Part shown: piece by piece, positions 46,761 through 54,344 of the stretch
How positions within the stretch are numbered: the first letter of the stretch is position 1
Layout: every line of letters begins with the position of its first letter
IMG/VR virus record: IMGVR_UViG_3300007734_000761
Span: 1 to 64,000 of that record
DNA from: a virus
Length of the DNA: 64,000 bases
Strand: one strand, 5' to 3'
Notes under the pieces: model-generated
Database searches by the model: none
What the model was told of the DNA's origin: nothing
The model's input: only the letters and a program-made list of their open reading frames with translations
Position numbers and translations under genes: made by a program

Positions 46761-47219
46761 TTATTCGTTGTTAATGTTGTGTTTGAGGGTCATAGCATCT
46801 TCTAAAGACTTTTGAAGTGCTTTCGAAAACGCTTTTTTGTTTAGTGGAACCTCATTATTTTCAACATTAAGGAAAGCAGCAAACACATATGTTTGTCTTT
46901 TTGCTATTCCTTTAAAACAACCAGTGCCTATGCACACTTGTGTCGTAACAATATAGTCTTTTTTTAGCCATTGAAGGCCTATGATATTAAGTATTCTTTG
47001 TGGACTAGAAATTTCATCTAAACTTACACTTACATCCATTCCGTTTGAGTCTAAACTATATCCTTGGTCAACTAAAATTTCTTCCAGTGTTTCTTTTATA
47101 CCAAAAACAACCGGTCTGTCTCCTATTTTTTCAATAGGAGTACTGTTACTTACATTACTTACCTTAACTGAAATGGGAGGTTGAATTGATAACAATATAG
47201 AAGCTAAAACACTTAACAT
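46761..47219 (-). CDS. periplasmic protein, YajG/CsgG-accessory-like, 152 aa
   Basis: N-terminal hydrophobic segment, then IGDRPVVFGIKETLEEILVDQGYS and later QTYVFAAFLNV and KAFSKALQKSLEDAM. The order is reminiscent of YajG-like lipoproteins, but no lipobox cysteine is present. It may cooperate with the CsgG-like protein at 50444. Confidence 0.55.
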   Translation of the reverse strand: MLSVLASILLSIQPPISVKVSNVSNSTPIEKIGDRPVVFGIKETLEEILVDQGYSLDSNGMDVSVSLDEISSPQRILNIIGLQWLKKDYIVTTQVCIGTGCFKGIAKRQTYVFAAFLNVENNEVPLNKKAFSKALQKSLEDAMTLKHNINNE

Positions 47220-47223
47220 CAGT

Positions 47224-47233
47224 AATAAATATT
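47224..47233 (-). promoter_or_regulatory. class C promoter motif
   Basis: AATATTTATT on the minus strand, 4-5 nt before the ATG at 47219. Confidence 0.58.
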
Positions 47234-48434
47234 AATAAGTTACAGAACCTGCATATCCTGGAGCAATGATATATAGATTTAATGTTCCACCTGATGTTAA
47301 AGTACCTGTTGTATGGTTAGTTACTCCTGGATAAGTTGCTCTAACGTTAGTAGTAGATGCTACAATAGCATTGTATTGAGATGTTGTAAAAATCCTAACA
47401 TCAGGAGCTGTTCTCCACTTAGAAAAAATTCCTGCCTTCCTCGCAGCAACATAATACTTATCTGCAATTGAAATTACTCCATCGTCATTAACATCAAATC
47501 TATGAAACGATAAGCCATTCCTAACTACTTTTCCTAAAATAATATTTGATACTCCTTGAATGTCTGAAGTTGTGTAAGCTTGAATTCTTGTTGGAGCATC
47601 TATTTGAATTGTAAATTGATCTCCAGCAACAGTGGTTCTTGAGAAAGAATAGTAACCTGATGAGTTGGTATTAACTGTAGCATCTAAAGAAGTAGAAGAA
47701 CTTGTTGTAGTTGATGTAGTATTTATTTCCCAACTCGTACTAGCAAAAGTACCTGCTGTAATAAATGAACTAGCCATCCAGGCACTGCCTGTTGATATAC
47801 CCATCACCTCTTGGTTTGAACCGTCGGCAGTAAATGTTCTCCAGACTACTATTTGTTTTGAGGCTTGGTTTTTAATAAAATATAAATCCCAAACATAGTT
47901 AATTCCAGTCTGATTGTATTTGCAGTTACCCTCGTATCTAACTCTAAACACATCTCCGTAAGTTCCGTCTGTGTAACTTTCAGTTGAAACAAAAGAAACG
48001 TTGTTATCTGTAGAACCATTATCTACTGATCCAATATGAATAGTAGGTTGATTAGGATTAGTAGCATTTCCGTTATATCCTGAACTAGAACTTGTACCAA
48101 AAGTAAACCATGAGTTAGCATTTACGTGACCTGAAGAATAGCTGGTGCCTGCATAAGAAGGACTAAACCCAGAAGGGAATGTAATAGCAACAGATGCTTC
48201 GTCTGAATTAGCTGTTGAGAATAATACAGAAGTTCCTCTTCCTCTATCTGAGGGAATGCCAGATGTTATTTTAGTTAATGTTCCTGATTTAGTAGTAGCT
48301 CCAGCTGCACTTTTATAAAGTTTAACAGGAACATTACTAGCACCAGATCCGTTTGCATTATAAAGATATCCTGAATAGGTAAATTGGCCTAGTAATGAAT
48401 TTGTTAATAATAAAAATACAAGTAATAATCTCAT
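47232..48434 (-). CDS. secreted protein with dockerin-like module, 400 aa
   Basis: Signal peptide ending LLGQ|F (Gln after cleavage). An Ig/CNA-B-like N-terminal module is followed by a large Ser/Thr/Gly-rich beta region. Near residues 310-345 a dockerin-like calcium loop DVNDDGVISIADKYYVAARKAG is followed by IFTTSQYNAI. The same module occurs in the protein at 51800. No T9SS tail. Probably a surface or virion-associated adhesin. Confidence 0.7.
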   Translation of the reverse strand: MRLLLVFLLLTNSLLGQFTYSGYLYNANGSGASNVPVKLYKSAAGATTKSGTLTKITSGIPSDRGRGTSVLFSTANSDEASVAITFPSGFSPSYAGTSYSSGHVNANSWFTFGTSSSSGYNGNATNPNQPTIHIGSVDNGSTDNNVSFVSTESYTDGTYGDVFRVRYEGNCKYNQTGINYVWDLYFIKNQASKQIVVWRTFTADGSNQEVMGISTGSAWMASSFITAGTFASTSWEINTTSTTTSSSTSLDATVNTNSSGYYSFSRTTVAGDQFTIQIDAPTRIQAYTTSDIQGVSNIILGKVVRNGLSFHRFDVNDDGVISIADKYYVAARKAGIFSKWRTAPDVRIFTTSQYNAIVASTTNVRATYPGVTNHTTGTLTSGGTLNLYIIAPGYAGSVTY

Positions 48435-49774
48435 AACAGTAATTTGGCTCCCATTAATATTTGATAGTTAAGTACACTCTGAGTAGCAATATAAGTACCA
48501 CCGCCGGTTAATCCAACTCCAAATGTTTTAGTCAGTTTATAATTAAAGTTAAAGAAGGGAATAACGATTGGCTTTGATTCAAATAAAGACTCTGTGTAGT
48601 ACTTAGTATAAGGGGAATACACACAGGCAGCAATAATAGTAGCATCTAAAGCTTTTGCTAACTTACCTTTATACATAAACCCTCCAATTGCTAAAGTTGA
48701 AATCATTTCTTCTCCGTAAAGATTTCCATAAGTTCCAGCTCCTCCATAAAGTGCTGTAAAGTTCTTAACTGAGTTTACTCTTACAAATAAAGCTGTATTA
48801 GACCAAGATTTAGGTAAAATACCAAAAGCATCTGAAACGACGTTAATGTGTTTGTTACCTTTCTTATTTATTCCAATCCAAGATCTCATTACTGAAAGGT
48901 TTCCAATTCGAGCATTAACCATGTAATCAGCTGAAAATCCTAATGAGGCTGTTCCATCTCCTTTTACTCGAGTAAATGACATAGTTCCTCTAGCATCTCT
49001 AGAACCATCGTCTGCTTTTTGTACTCCAACAATATCCCCGGTAACTAAGATTGCAGGCTTGGCAACCTCTGCTTTTGCCTTTGAGGTTGATTTAGCTGTT
49101 GAATTAGAAGACTCTTTTTGAGTTTCGGTTTTTTGTTCCTCTACTTGTTGTTCAGTTGATTTATCTTCTGTTTTTGGTTCTTCTGTTTTACCTTGCCCCG
49201 ACCCTGAACCGGATCCGCTGCCATTGCCACTGCTACCAGAAGAGGAACCACTGTTACCACTAGAATTGCCACTGTTTGAATTATTACTTCCATCGGGGTT
49301 CTGGTTCGTATTCGACTGAGGATTTCCATCTTCTTGTTTATTATCTGAGGTACTAACCGATCCTGAACCCGTTGAAGTTGCTCCGCCTACATTTGTTCCC
49401 ACTGACGTGAATGACCCGACGTTTGCAATAGCATTTAAATTCATTACACTATTAACAACATTCGAAGCCAAGTTAGTCGATGTGGTTGTTGTAGTTGTAG
49501 CTACAGCCCCTTGACATGGAGAGGTTGACTTGTATTTGTTATAAATATCATTCAACCATATGTCAAATGTACCATCTTGTAATTCTGTGTAGTTAAATGT
49601 CTTTACTTGTCCATAATAAACAATTACTATAGGACTGTTCATATCAGCTGTTATAAACTTGCTTTCTTTCGTGCAGGGATCAATATAACTAAATAAAAAA
49701 GATTGAGAATAACTAAGTTTTGATATACATAACAATATCAATAATAAGAGTGTTTTATATAAACTTCCACCCAT
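48431..49774 (-). CDS. outer-membrane beta-barrel-like protein with low-complexity linker, about 447 aa
   Basis: From the ATG at 49774 a signal peptide ends SYSQ|S. FLFSYIDPCTKESKFI and YYGQVKTFNYTEL lead to a long Ser/Gly/Asn/Thr-rich linker (about residues 130-250). A C-terminal half of alternating amphipathic strands follows (SLGFSADYMVNARIG ... LTGGGTYIATQ), ending in LL. It is probably an outer-membrane barrel. The upstream in-frame codons overlap the GIY-YIG gene and are not used. Confidence 0.7.
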   Translation of the reverse strand: MGGSLYKTLLLLILLCISKLSYSQSFLFSYIDPCTKESKFITADMNSPIVIVYYGQVKTFNYTELQDGTFDIWLNDIYNKYKSTSPCQGAVATTTTTTSTNLASNVVNSVMNLNAIANVGSFTSVGTNVGGATSTGSGSVSTSDNKQEDGNPQSNTNQNPDGSNNSNSGNSSGNSGSSSGSSGNGSGSGSGSGQGKTEEPKTEDKSTEQQVEEQKTETQKESSNSTAKSTSKAKAEVAKPAILVTGDIVGVQKADDGSRDARGTMSFTRVKGDGTASLGFSADYMVNARIGNLSVMRSWIGINKKGNKHINVVSDAFGILPKSWSNTALFVRVNSVKNFTALYGGAGTYGNLYGEEMISTLAIGGFMYKGKLAKALDATIIAACVYSPYTKYYTESLFESKPIVIPFFNFNYKLTKTFGVGLTGGGTYIATQSVLNYQILMGAKLLL

Positions 49775-50354
49775 ATCCTTTAATAGTTTTACAAAGTCCT
49801 CTACAACACATAGAAATATTTCCATTGGGTATATTGTAATATAGTGTAGGTTCTTTTAATGAATCCCATATTTTTATTAAATTTCCATTTAAATCAAACT
49901 GGCCTACTTTTTTATATTTTTTCTTATTTTCTTCAGTTCTGTCTCTTTCTTTTTGTATTTTACTTATTTTAGATAAACCTTCTGGTGTGTGAAAGTTTAC
50001 CCCTAAATGAGTTTCTCTCATTCTTTGTTTATTATACTCACTTTGTTTTTTACCTTTCATTGGAGATACTCTACCAACATAAAGGTTACTTCTATATTGT
50101 TTTTCTTTATCATTCATTATTTGTCTACCTCCACCACCATTGTTTTTATTTTCTAAAACATAACCCCAATTTTTAAATAAACTAATATAATAACCCTCCC
50201 AAAAAACCCATTCATTATCATTTACAGTATCAATAATAAAATAACTTGTTGGTTGTTTTTTATTTTTATGTTGACCTATTCTACTAGAAGTATTTTTTGA
50301 TTTTCCAATATAAAAAGGAATATTATTTTTTTCTAAAACATATATATCTATCAT
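49755..50354 (-). CDS. GIY-YIG homing endonuclease with NUMOD domain, 199 aa
   Basis: N-terminal GIY-YIG-type domain (IDIYVLEKNNIPFYIGKSKNT, then EGYYISLF). A central basic part with KGKKQSEYNKQRMRET is followed by a C-terminal NUMOD1-like FDLNGNLIKIWDSLKEP ending ISMCCRGLCKTIKGYGWKF. Free-standing homing endonuclease upstream of the barrel gene. Confidence 0.88.
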   Translation of the reverse strand: MIDIYVLEKNNIPFYIGKSKNTSSRIGQHKNKKQPTSYFIIDTVNDNEWVFWEGYYISLFKNWGYVLENKNNGGGGRQIMNDKEKQYRSNLYVGRVSPMKGKKQSEYNKQRMRETHLGVNFHTPEGLSKISKIQKERDRTEENKKKYKKVGQFDLNGNLIKIWDSLKEPTLYYNIPNGNISMCCRGLCKTIKGYGWKFI

Positions 50355-50359
50355 ACATG

Positions 50360-50369
50360 TATAAATATT
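50360..50369 (-). promoter_or_regulatory. class C promoter motif
   Basis: AATATTTATA on the minus strand, 5-6 nt before the GIY-YIG ATG. Confidence 0.58.
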
Positions 50370-50393
50370 AGAGGTCTATGTAGGAATACATGA

Positions 50394-50419
50394 AGGACTG
50401 CCCGTTTAAAGACAGTCCT
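50394..50419 (-). terminator. hairpin terminator
   Basis: AGGACTG (50394-50400) and CAGTCCT (50413-50419) form a 7-bp stem after the CsgG-like gene. Weak T-run. Confidence 0.5.
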
Positions 50420-50443
50420 ACCATAAATAAAAATAATAATATT

Positions 50444-51139
50444 TTAGTTTTTAAAGACACCGTTTCTGATTAAGCTTTCAATTACTTTAGTTGTAGCTGT
50501 CTCTAAAGACTTACGAGTTGCTTTACCTACTGTACTCTGTGAAAACTTCATATCAAGACTTTTCAAAAACGATTCTCCTACTTTAGTTGATTCACCTTCG
50601 CCTGATCCAATGTAAACTTGACCGGTCATGGCATCAACGAACCTAACTTGGAGACGTATGAAAGTAGTGACAACAACTTTGCTTTTGCCTTTTTCAACGG
50701 TCTCATCTTCATCAACAGCAAAATCGGCCACAGTAACATAAACAAAGTAACGAGCAGCTTTAATCTTGCCCTTTCCATCAATGGGCTCTTCAAATACTCC
50801 TTTTTTAGAGGCTTTAAATTGGGTAACCATCCGTTCTTTAATTTCGGATTTTTCTTCGGTAAATATAAATCTTCCTGTTTCATCTAAATAATCTAGTACT
50901 GATTCGGCAAAACCTAAACCAACATTTTTTTCTTGAAGGTCTGGGTATAAAGCAAGAACCTTAGTCATGTCAACATTGATTACTTGCACAGCATATTTTA
51001 AACTGTCTGTGTAATTAGACACTGTTGAAATGTCTTTAGTTTCAATAACATCCTGCTCGGTAGTAGTCTTCATAGAACCACAACCAGCTAATGTCATAAC
51101 CACTAAGGTCATAAACTTATTGAACCATTTTTTTACCAT
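50444..51139 (-). CDS. CsgG-like outer-membrane lipoprotein, 231 aa
   Basis: Signal peptide with lipobox-like LAGC (Cys at about residue 20). The CsgG pattern: VGLGFAESVLDYLDETGRFIFTE (the 'L..sgRF.v.E' core), RYFVYVTVADF, then a transmembrane hairpin candidate and IRLQVRFVDAMTGQVYIGSGEGE, ending with a long helix (ATRKSLETATTKVIESLI). CsgG forms a nonameric export pore. CsgG homologues occur in some marine T4-like phages. Here it may export the barrel or adhesin proteins beside it. Confidence 0.78.
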   Translation of the reverse strand: MVKKWFNKFMTLVVMTLAGCGSMKTTTEQDVIETKDISTVSNYTDSLKYAVQVINVDMTKVLALYPDLQEKNVGLGFAESVLDYLDETGRFIFTEEKSEIKERMVTQFKASKKGVFEEPIDGKGKIKAARYFVYVTVADFAVDEDETVEKGKSKVVVTTFIRLQVRFVDAMTGQVYIGSGEGESTKVGESFLKSLDMKFSQSTVGKATRKSLETATTKVIESLIRNGVFKN

Positions 51140-51456
51140 GGATCTTCTTCTTTAGGTTCAGGTTTAGCAGCAGGAGCAGGAGTAGCAGCAGCTGGTTTTT
51201 CAATTACACGTTCTTTAATAACCGTGTTGGTACCACCGCTTGACTGTTTCTGTTGGTTAGTGTTGTTGTTTTGTAAGTTAATCACAACAGGTGCACCAGG
51301 TGCTGTCTGTTCTGTTTTAGCTTCTTCTTTAGGCTCTTCTCCACCGCCTAAGTGGGTTGCAAACCAGGCTCCGCCGGCTGTAACTGCTGTAGTGATAGCA
51401 CCAATAATTGCTTTCTTGGTAGCTGACATTACGCTTTCTTCTTTTTCTTCTGACAT
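51133..51456 (-). CDS. single-pass membrane protein with Pro/Ala-rich tail, 107 aa
   Basis: Short N-terminal cytoplasmic part, a small-residue transmembrane helix (AIIGAITTAVTAGGAWFA, about 15-32), then a Glu/Lys region and a low-complexity Asn/Gln and Pro/Ala tail ending KEEDPW. Its stop overlaps the CsgG-like gene start. It may span the envelope; role unknown. Confidence 0.68.
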   Translation of the reverse strand: MSEEKEESVMSATKKAIIGAITTAVTAGGAWFATHLGGGEEPKEEAKTEQTAPGAPVVINLQNNNTNQQKQSSGGTNTVIKERVIEKPAAATPAPAAKPEPKEEDPW

Positions 51457-51458
51457 GT

Positions 51459-51803
51459 TTATTCGTTATTTAAAGTGTTTGATATTGCTATTCCATCTTC
51501 TTCATCAACTTTTTGAACTAACATTTTATCTCGGTCTTCTGAATTAAACCAGTAATCAATTACTTTGTTTAAGTTACCTACGAAAGCACCTAATAAAATA
51601 AGTAACATTTCTTTCCAAGATTCAATAATTTCAATCTTAGCAAAAATAGCTACGTTAATTCCCAAAACAATAAAAAAGAATAATCCTAATACAATTGCTG
51701 TAATCTTCCAACGATTAACTTGCATTTGTTGTAACATGTAATAGAAACGATTTTTATCGTCTACTTTTACATAATCTGATTTGAATAAATTTCCTAATTT
51801 CAT
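51459..51803 (-). CDS. two-helix membrane protein, holin-like, 114 aa
   Basis: Two transmembrane helices (about 33-55 and 64-85) with charged ends (SEDRDKMLVQKVDEEDG). Small polytopic proteins like this near lysis genes are often holins, but a second holin-like gene exists at 46493, so the role is open. Confidence 0.65.
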   Translation of the reverse strand: MKLGNLFKSDYVKVDDKNRFYYMLQQMQVNRWKITAIVLGLFFFIVLGINVAIFAKIEIIESWKEMLLILLGAFVGNLNKVIDYWFNSEDRDKMLVQKVDEEDGIAISNTLNNE

Positions 51804-53689
51804 TTATTTATAATTATTTTAGAAGTTGAAATTTTAGTATCTGTTTTTACTGATAAAAAGTAAAAACCATCTTCAAGTTTAGTTAAATTAACAACATACT
51901 TATATTCACCAACAGGCATTTTAGTGTTGATAACTTCCATAACTTTTCTGCCTACTAAGTCACTAACTGCAACTTCTGTTTGAGATTCTTGATCTACTCT
52001 GAATTGAAGAGTAATTTCACCACTATTTGGATTAGGGAATACAATAAGATCTTCTAATTCGGTTAATTTAACAGGCTTATTAATTCTTCTTACTTCAATT
52101 ACTCCCATTGCTGGAGTAATGTTCATGTCTCTTGCATCATTACCTCCAACAAACTTAGGTCCGGTCCAAATAGCAGCACTTGACCATTCTTCTTGTGGTT
52201 TTTTGGCGATAAATTGCATTACTAAAATTTGTTCACCGTCGTTGATTAACTGATTTCCTTTTAAGTCAGCTGCACCGAAAGCAACCACTCCGTCAGAAGG
52301 GTTAGTATATGAAGTCCAGTTCATCATTTTTTCAGTCAAATCGATTTTCTTGAACTCAAGTAATGCTGTGTCGTATTTTAACTCTAATTGAACTGCCCCT
52401 AATTGTTTTCCGTTAGTAAGCATTTTAACAGGAACGTTAACTAAGTTACCTTCGTCAACTTTAACTTTAGGCATATTAACCTCAATAGTCTCAGTTACAT
52501 TATCGTATTGAACTGTGTTGTCGATGATGTAGTTTTTAGCATTAACGGGGTTAATAATCTTAATAGGAGTCAAACGAGCCATTTTAAAGCCTGTATTATT
52601 TGCATCACCCTTAACTGCTACATAGTAAGTAATAGAATCTTTACCATCAATTGAGTAATTAAAGTTATTAATAGTAGCGTAAGTACCTGTTAAGTTAGTA
52701 GCTGATCCGTTGATTGCATTGTATTCGGCAACTGTGAAGAACATTACATCCTTCTTGCCATTAGGCCAAGCCGTGAATCTACCTGCCAATCTTCCATATA
52801 CTGAATAAACGTCTGCAATACTAATTGAACCATCAGTGTTGTTTACATCCATTGTATAATAATCAAAGCCTGAAGGAGTGTATTGTGCTAAGATAGACTG
52901 GTTAATCTTTTGAGCGTCTGCAGTTGAAATAACAGATCCAGGAGTCATTGTATCTCCTTTAACCACCATTCTAACATCCCAGTAAGTAGTATCTAAGAAT
53001 TTTCTAAATACAACATGACCTAATGAGTTAGTTGCTTTAGCTTCTACTTGAGTCCAAGATCCACCTGGTGCTTTCTTTTCTAAAGACACCCACAAGTTTT
53101 TAGCATCTGAACCAGTAACGTTCTTAAACTTAGCAGCAAAGCGTAATACTTTTTGATTGAAACGACCACCGTAAGAATAAACTACTAAAGTAGTATCGTT
53201 ACCAAAGTTAGTAGCTGCTTTGTTTGCGAATGATTTAACACCTGCAACTTTCAAAGTCTTAATAGAATCTAAATTGTTCCATACCGAGCTTCCGGCATGA
53301 GTAAAAGTCAAATCAAAAGTAGCACCGTTTGAATAATTAAATGTTGAACTAGTTCCTGTGTAAACTAGAGTAACAGTTAAGAATCCTTGAGCATTACTAT
53401 CCACATATTGAAGATATTGGTCAGTAGCAGAAATCTTTAATGAAGGAACAACTGCTGTAAATGCAGTGTTGTCATAAAATACTCTGTACTGCATACCAGT
53501 GATCTTTTCAGATGTAGAAGTATTGTAGAAGTGTAAAGGGGCAACAGTTTGCCCGGCAGTAGTAGTTGCTACTTGATAACCAGAATCAATTACCACCCAG
53601 TGCCCTGTTCCAGGTGATGTTGCTGACGATTGTGCTGATGCTTCGAAAATGGCTAAAGCCGTTAATAAGAATGCGATTATTTTTTTCAT
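51800..53689 (-). CDS. surface protein: cohesin-like, dockerin-like and T9SS sorting domains, 629 aa
   Basis: Signal peptide ending ASAQ|S. The N-terminal domain (about 25-150) is cohesin-like: AGQTVAPLHFYNTSTSEKITGMQYRVFYD. A beta-sandwich follows. The dockerin-like module (about 275-340) has MDVNNTDGSISIADVYSVYGRLAG. A second cohesin-like domain (about 405-530) has VNVPVKMLTNGKQLGAVQLELKYDTALL. The C-terminal about 75 residues are a type A T9SS sorting domain: VFPNPNSGEITLQF, VSDLVGRKVMEV, GEYKYVVNL, GFYFLSVKTD and the basic end KIIINK. It is therefore probably exported and anchored on a Bacteroidota host surface. Confidence 0.87.
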   Translation of the reverse strand: MKKIIAFLLTALAIFEASAQSSATSPGTGHWVVIDSGYQVATTTAGQTVAPLHFYNTSTSEKITGMQYRVFYDNTAFTAVVPSLKISATDQYLQYVDSNAQGFLTVTLVYTGTSSTFNYSNGATFDLTFTHAGSSVWNNLDSIKTLKVAGVKSFANKAATNFGNDTTLVVYSYGGRFNQKVLRFAAKFKNVTGSDAKNLWVSLEKKAPGGSWTQVEAKATNSLGHVVFRKFLDTTYWDVRMVVKGDTMTPGSVISTADAQKINQSILAQYTPSGFDYYTMDVNNTDGSISIADVYSVYGRLAGRFTAWPNGKKDVMFFTVAEYNAINGSATNLTGTYATINNFNYSIDGKDSITYYVAVKGDANNTGFKMARLTPIKIINPVNAKNYIIDNTVQYDNVTETIEVNMPKVKVDEGNLVNVPVKMLTNGKQLGAVQLELKYDTALLEFKKIDLTEKMMNWTSYTNPSDGVVAFGAADLKGNQLINDGEQILVMQFIAKKPQEEWSSAAIWTGPKFVGGNDARDMNITPAMGVIEVRRINKPVKLTELEDLIVFPNPNSGEITLQFRVDQESQTEVAVSDLVGRKVMEVINTKMPVGEYKYVVNLTKLEDGFYFLSVKTDTKISTSKIIINK

Positions 53690-54150
53690 TTCTGTATGTT
53701 AATTAGTTGAGTTATTGCATGTTCTTTCAACCAAGGTTCAGGATTAGATAACTTGTTAATAAAATCAAGCTCATACCTGTAACACCATGCTTCCTCTTGT
53801 TCAGGAATTATAATGTACCCTTTTTGCAAAACATGTAAATGTAAACTCTCATGAACTAACACTACAGCGAGGTTGTTAATTGAATTTAACTGTACATCTT
53901 TAACAGAAATTAAGATTGTTCCTTTCTCTCCATACTTTCCTTCGTTAGAAGAAAATCCAGAAATCCAGAAATCTACTTTTTCACAAACACTGTCGATTAA
54001 TTGATATTTTTCAATATCAGTTTTTTTAATCAACAATAATGCAGAGTCTACTTGTCTGTTCCATCCATCTCCTACTTTACTCACTTCAATTTGAGCGTAA
54101 GTAAAACAAGTTAGTGAAAAACTAACAAGTAAGACTAGCATTTTCATCAA
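53686..54150 (-). CDS. secreted zincin-like metalloprotease, 154 aa
   Basis: Signal peptide ending TYAQ|I. HESLHLHVLQKG carries the HExxH zinc site, with a later Glu (EEAWCYRYELDF) as a possible third ligand. Compact secreted zincin. It overlaps the 629-aa surface protein gene by 4 nt and may process it. Confidence 0.72.
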   Translation of the reverse strand: MMKMLVLLVSFSLTCFTYAQIEVSKVGDGWNRQVDSALLLIKKTDIEKYQLIDSVCEKVDFWISGFSSNEGKYGEKGTILISVKDVQLNSINNLAVVLVHESLHLHVLQKGYIIIPEQEEAWCYRYELDFINKLSNPEPWLKEHAITQLINIQK

Positions 54151-54152
54151 GA

Positions 54153-54160
54153 ATAAATAT
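54153..54160 (-). promoter_or_regulatory. class C promoter motif
   Basis: ATATTTAT on the minus strand just before the zincin ATG at 54150. It probably starts the secreted-protein operon. Confidence 0.58.
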
Positions 54161-54165
54161 GTAAT

Positions 54166-54321
54166 TTAATCTTTATTTTTGAGATTCTTGTAAATAACTA
54201 CAAGATTAGCTATAATAGCAACACAAATAGAAATTATTGTAAGGGTTGTTACTGGGTTCATCATAGCTAAACCAGTCGCTCCTAAAGTAAAAGTATTACT
54301 TACTAAGGTGTCTTTATCCAT
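54166..54321 (-). CDS. small membrane protein, 51 aa
   Basis: A 51-codon frame with one hydrophobic helix (TLTIISICVAIIANLVVIY), a short polar N-terminus and a basic tail (KNLKNKD). A class C motif lies 4 nt upstream. It fits a small late membrane peptide. Confidence 0.6.
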   Translation of the reverse strand: MDKDTLVSNTFTLGATGLAMMNPVTTLTIISICVAIIANLVVIYKNLKNKD

Positions 54322-54325
54322 GAGG

Positions 54326-54333
54326 ATAAATAT
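54326..54333 (-). promoter_or_regulatory. class C promoter motif
   Basis: ATATTTAT on the minus strand, 4 nt before the ATG of the 51-aa membrane protein gene. Confidence 0.55.
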
Positions 54334-54344
54334 GAGATTCTATA

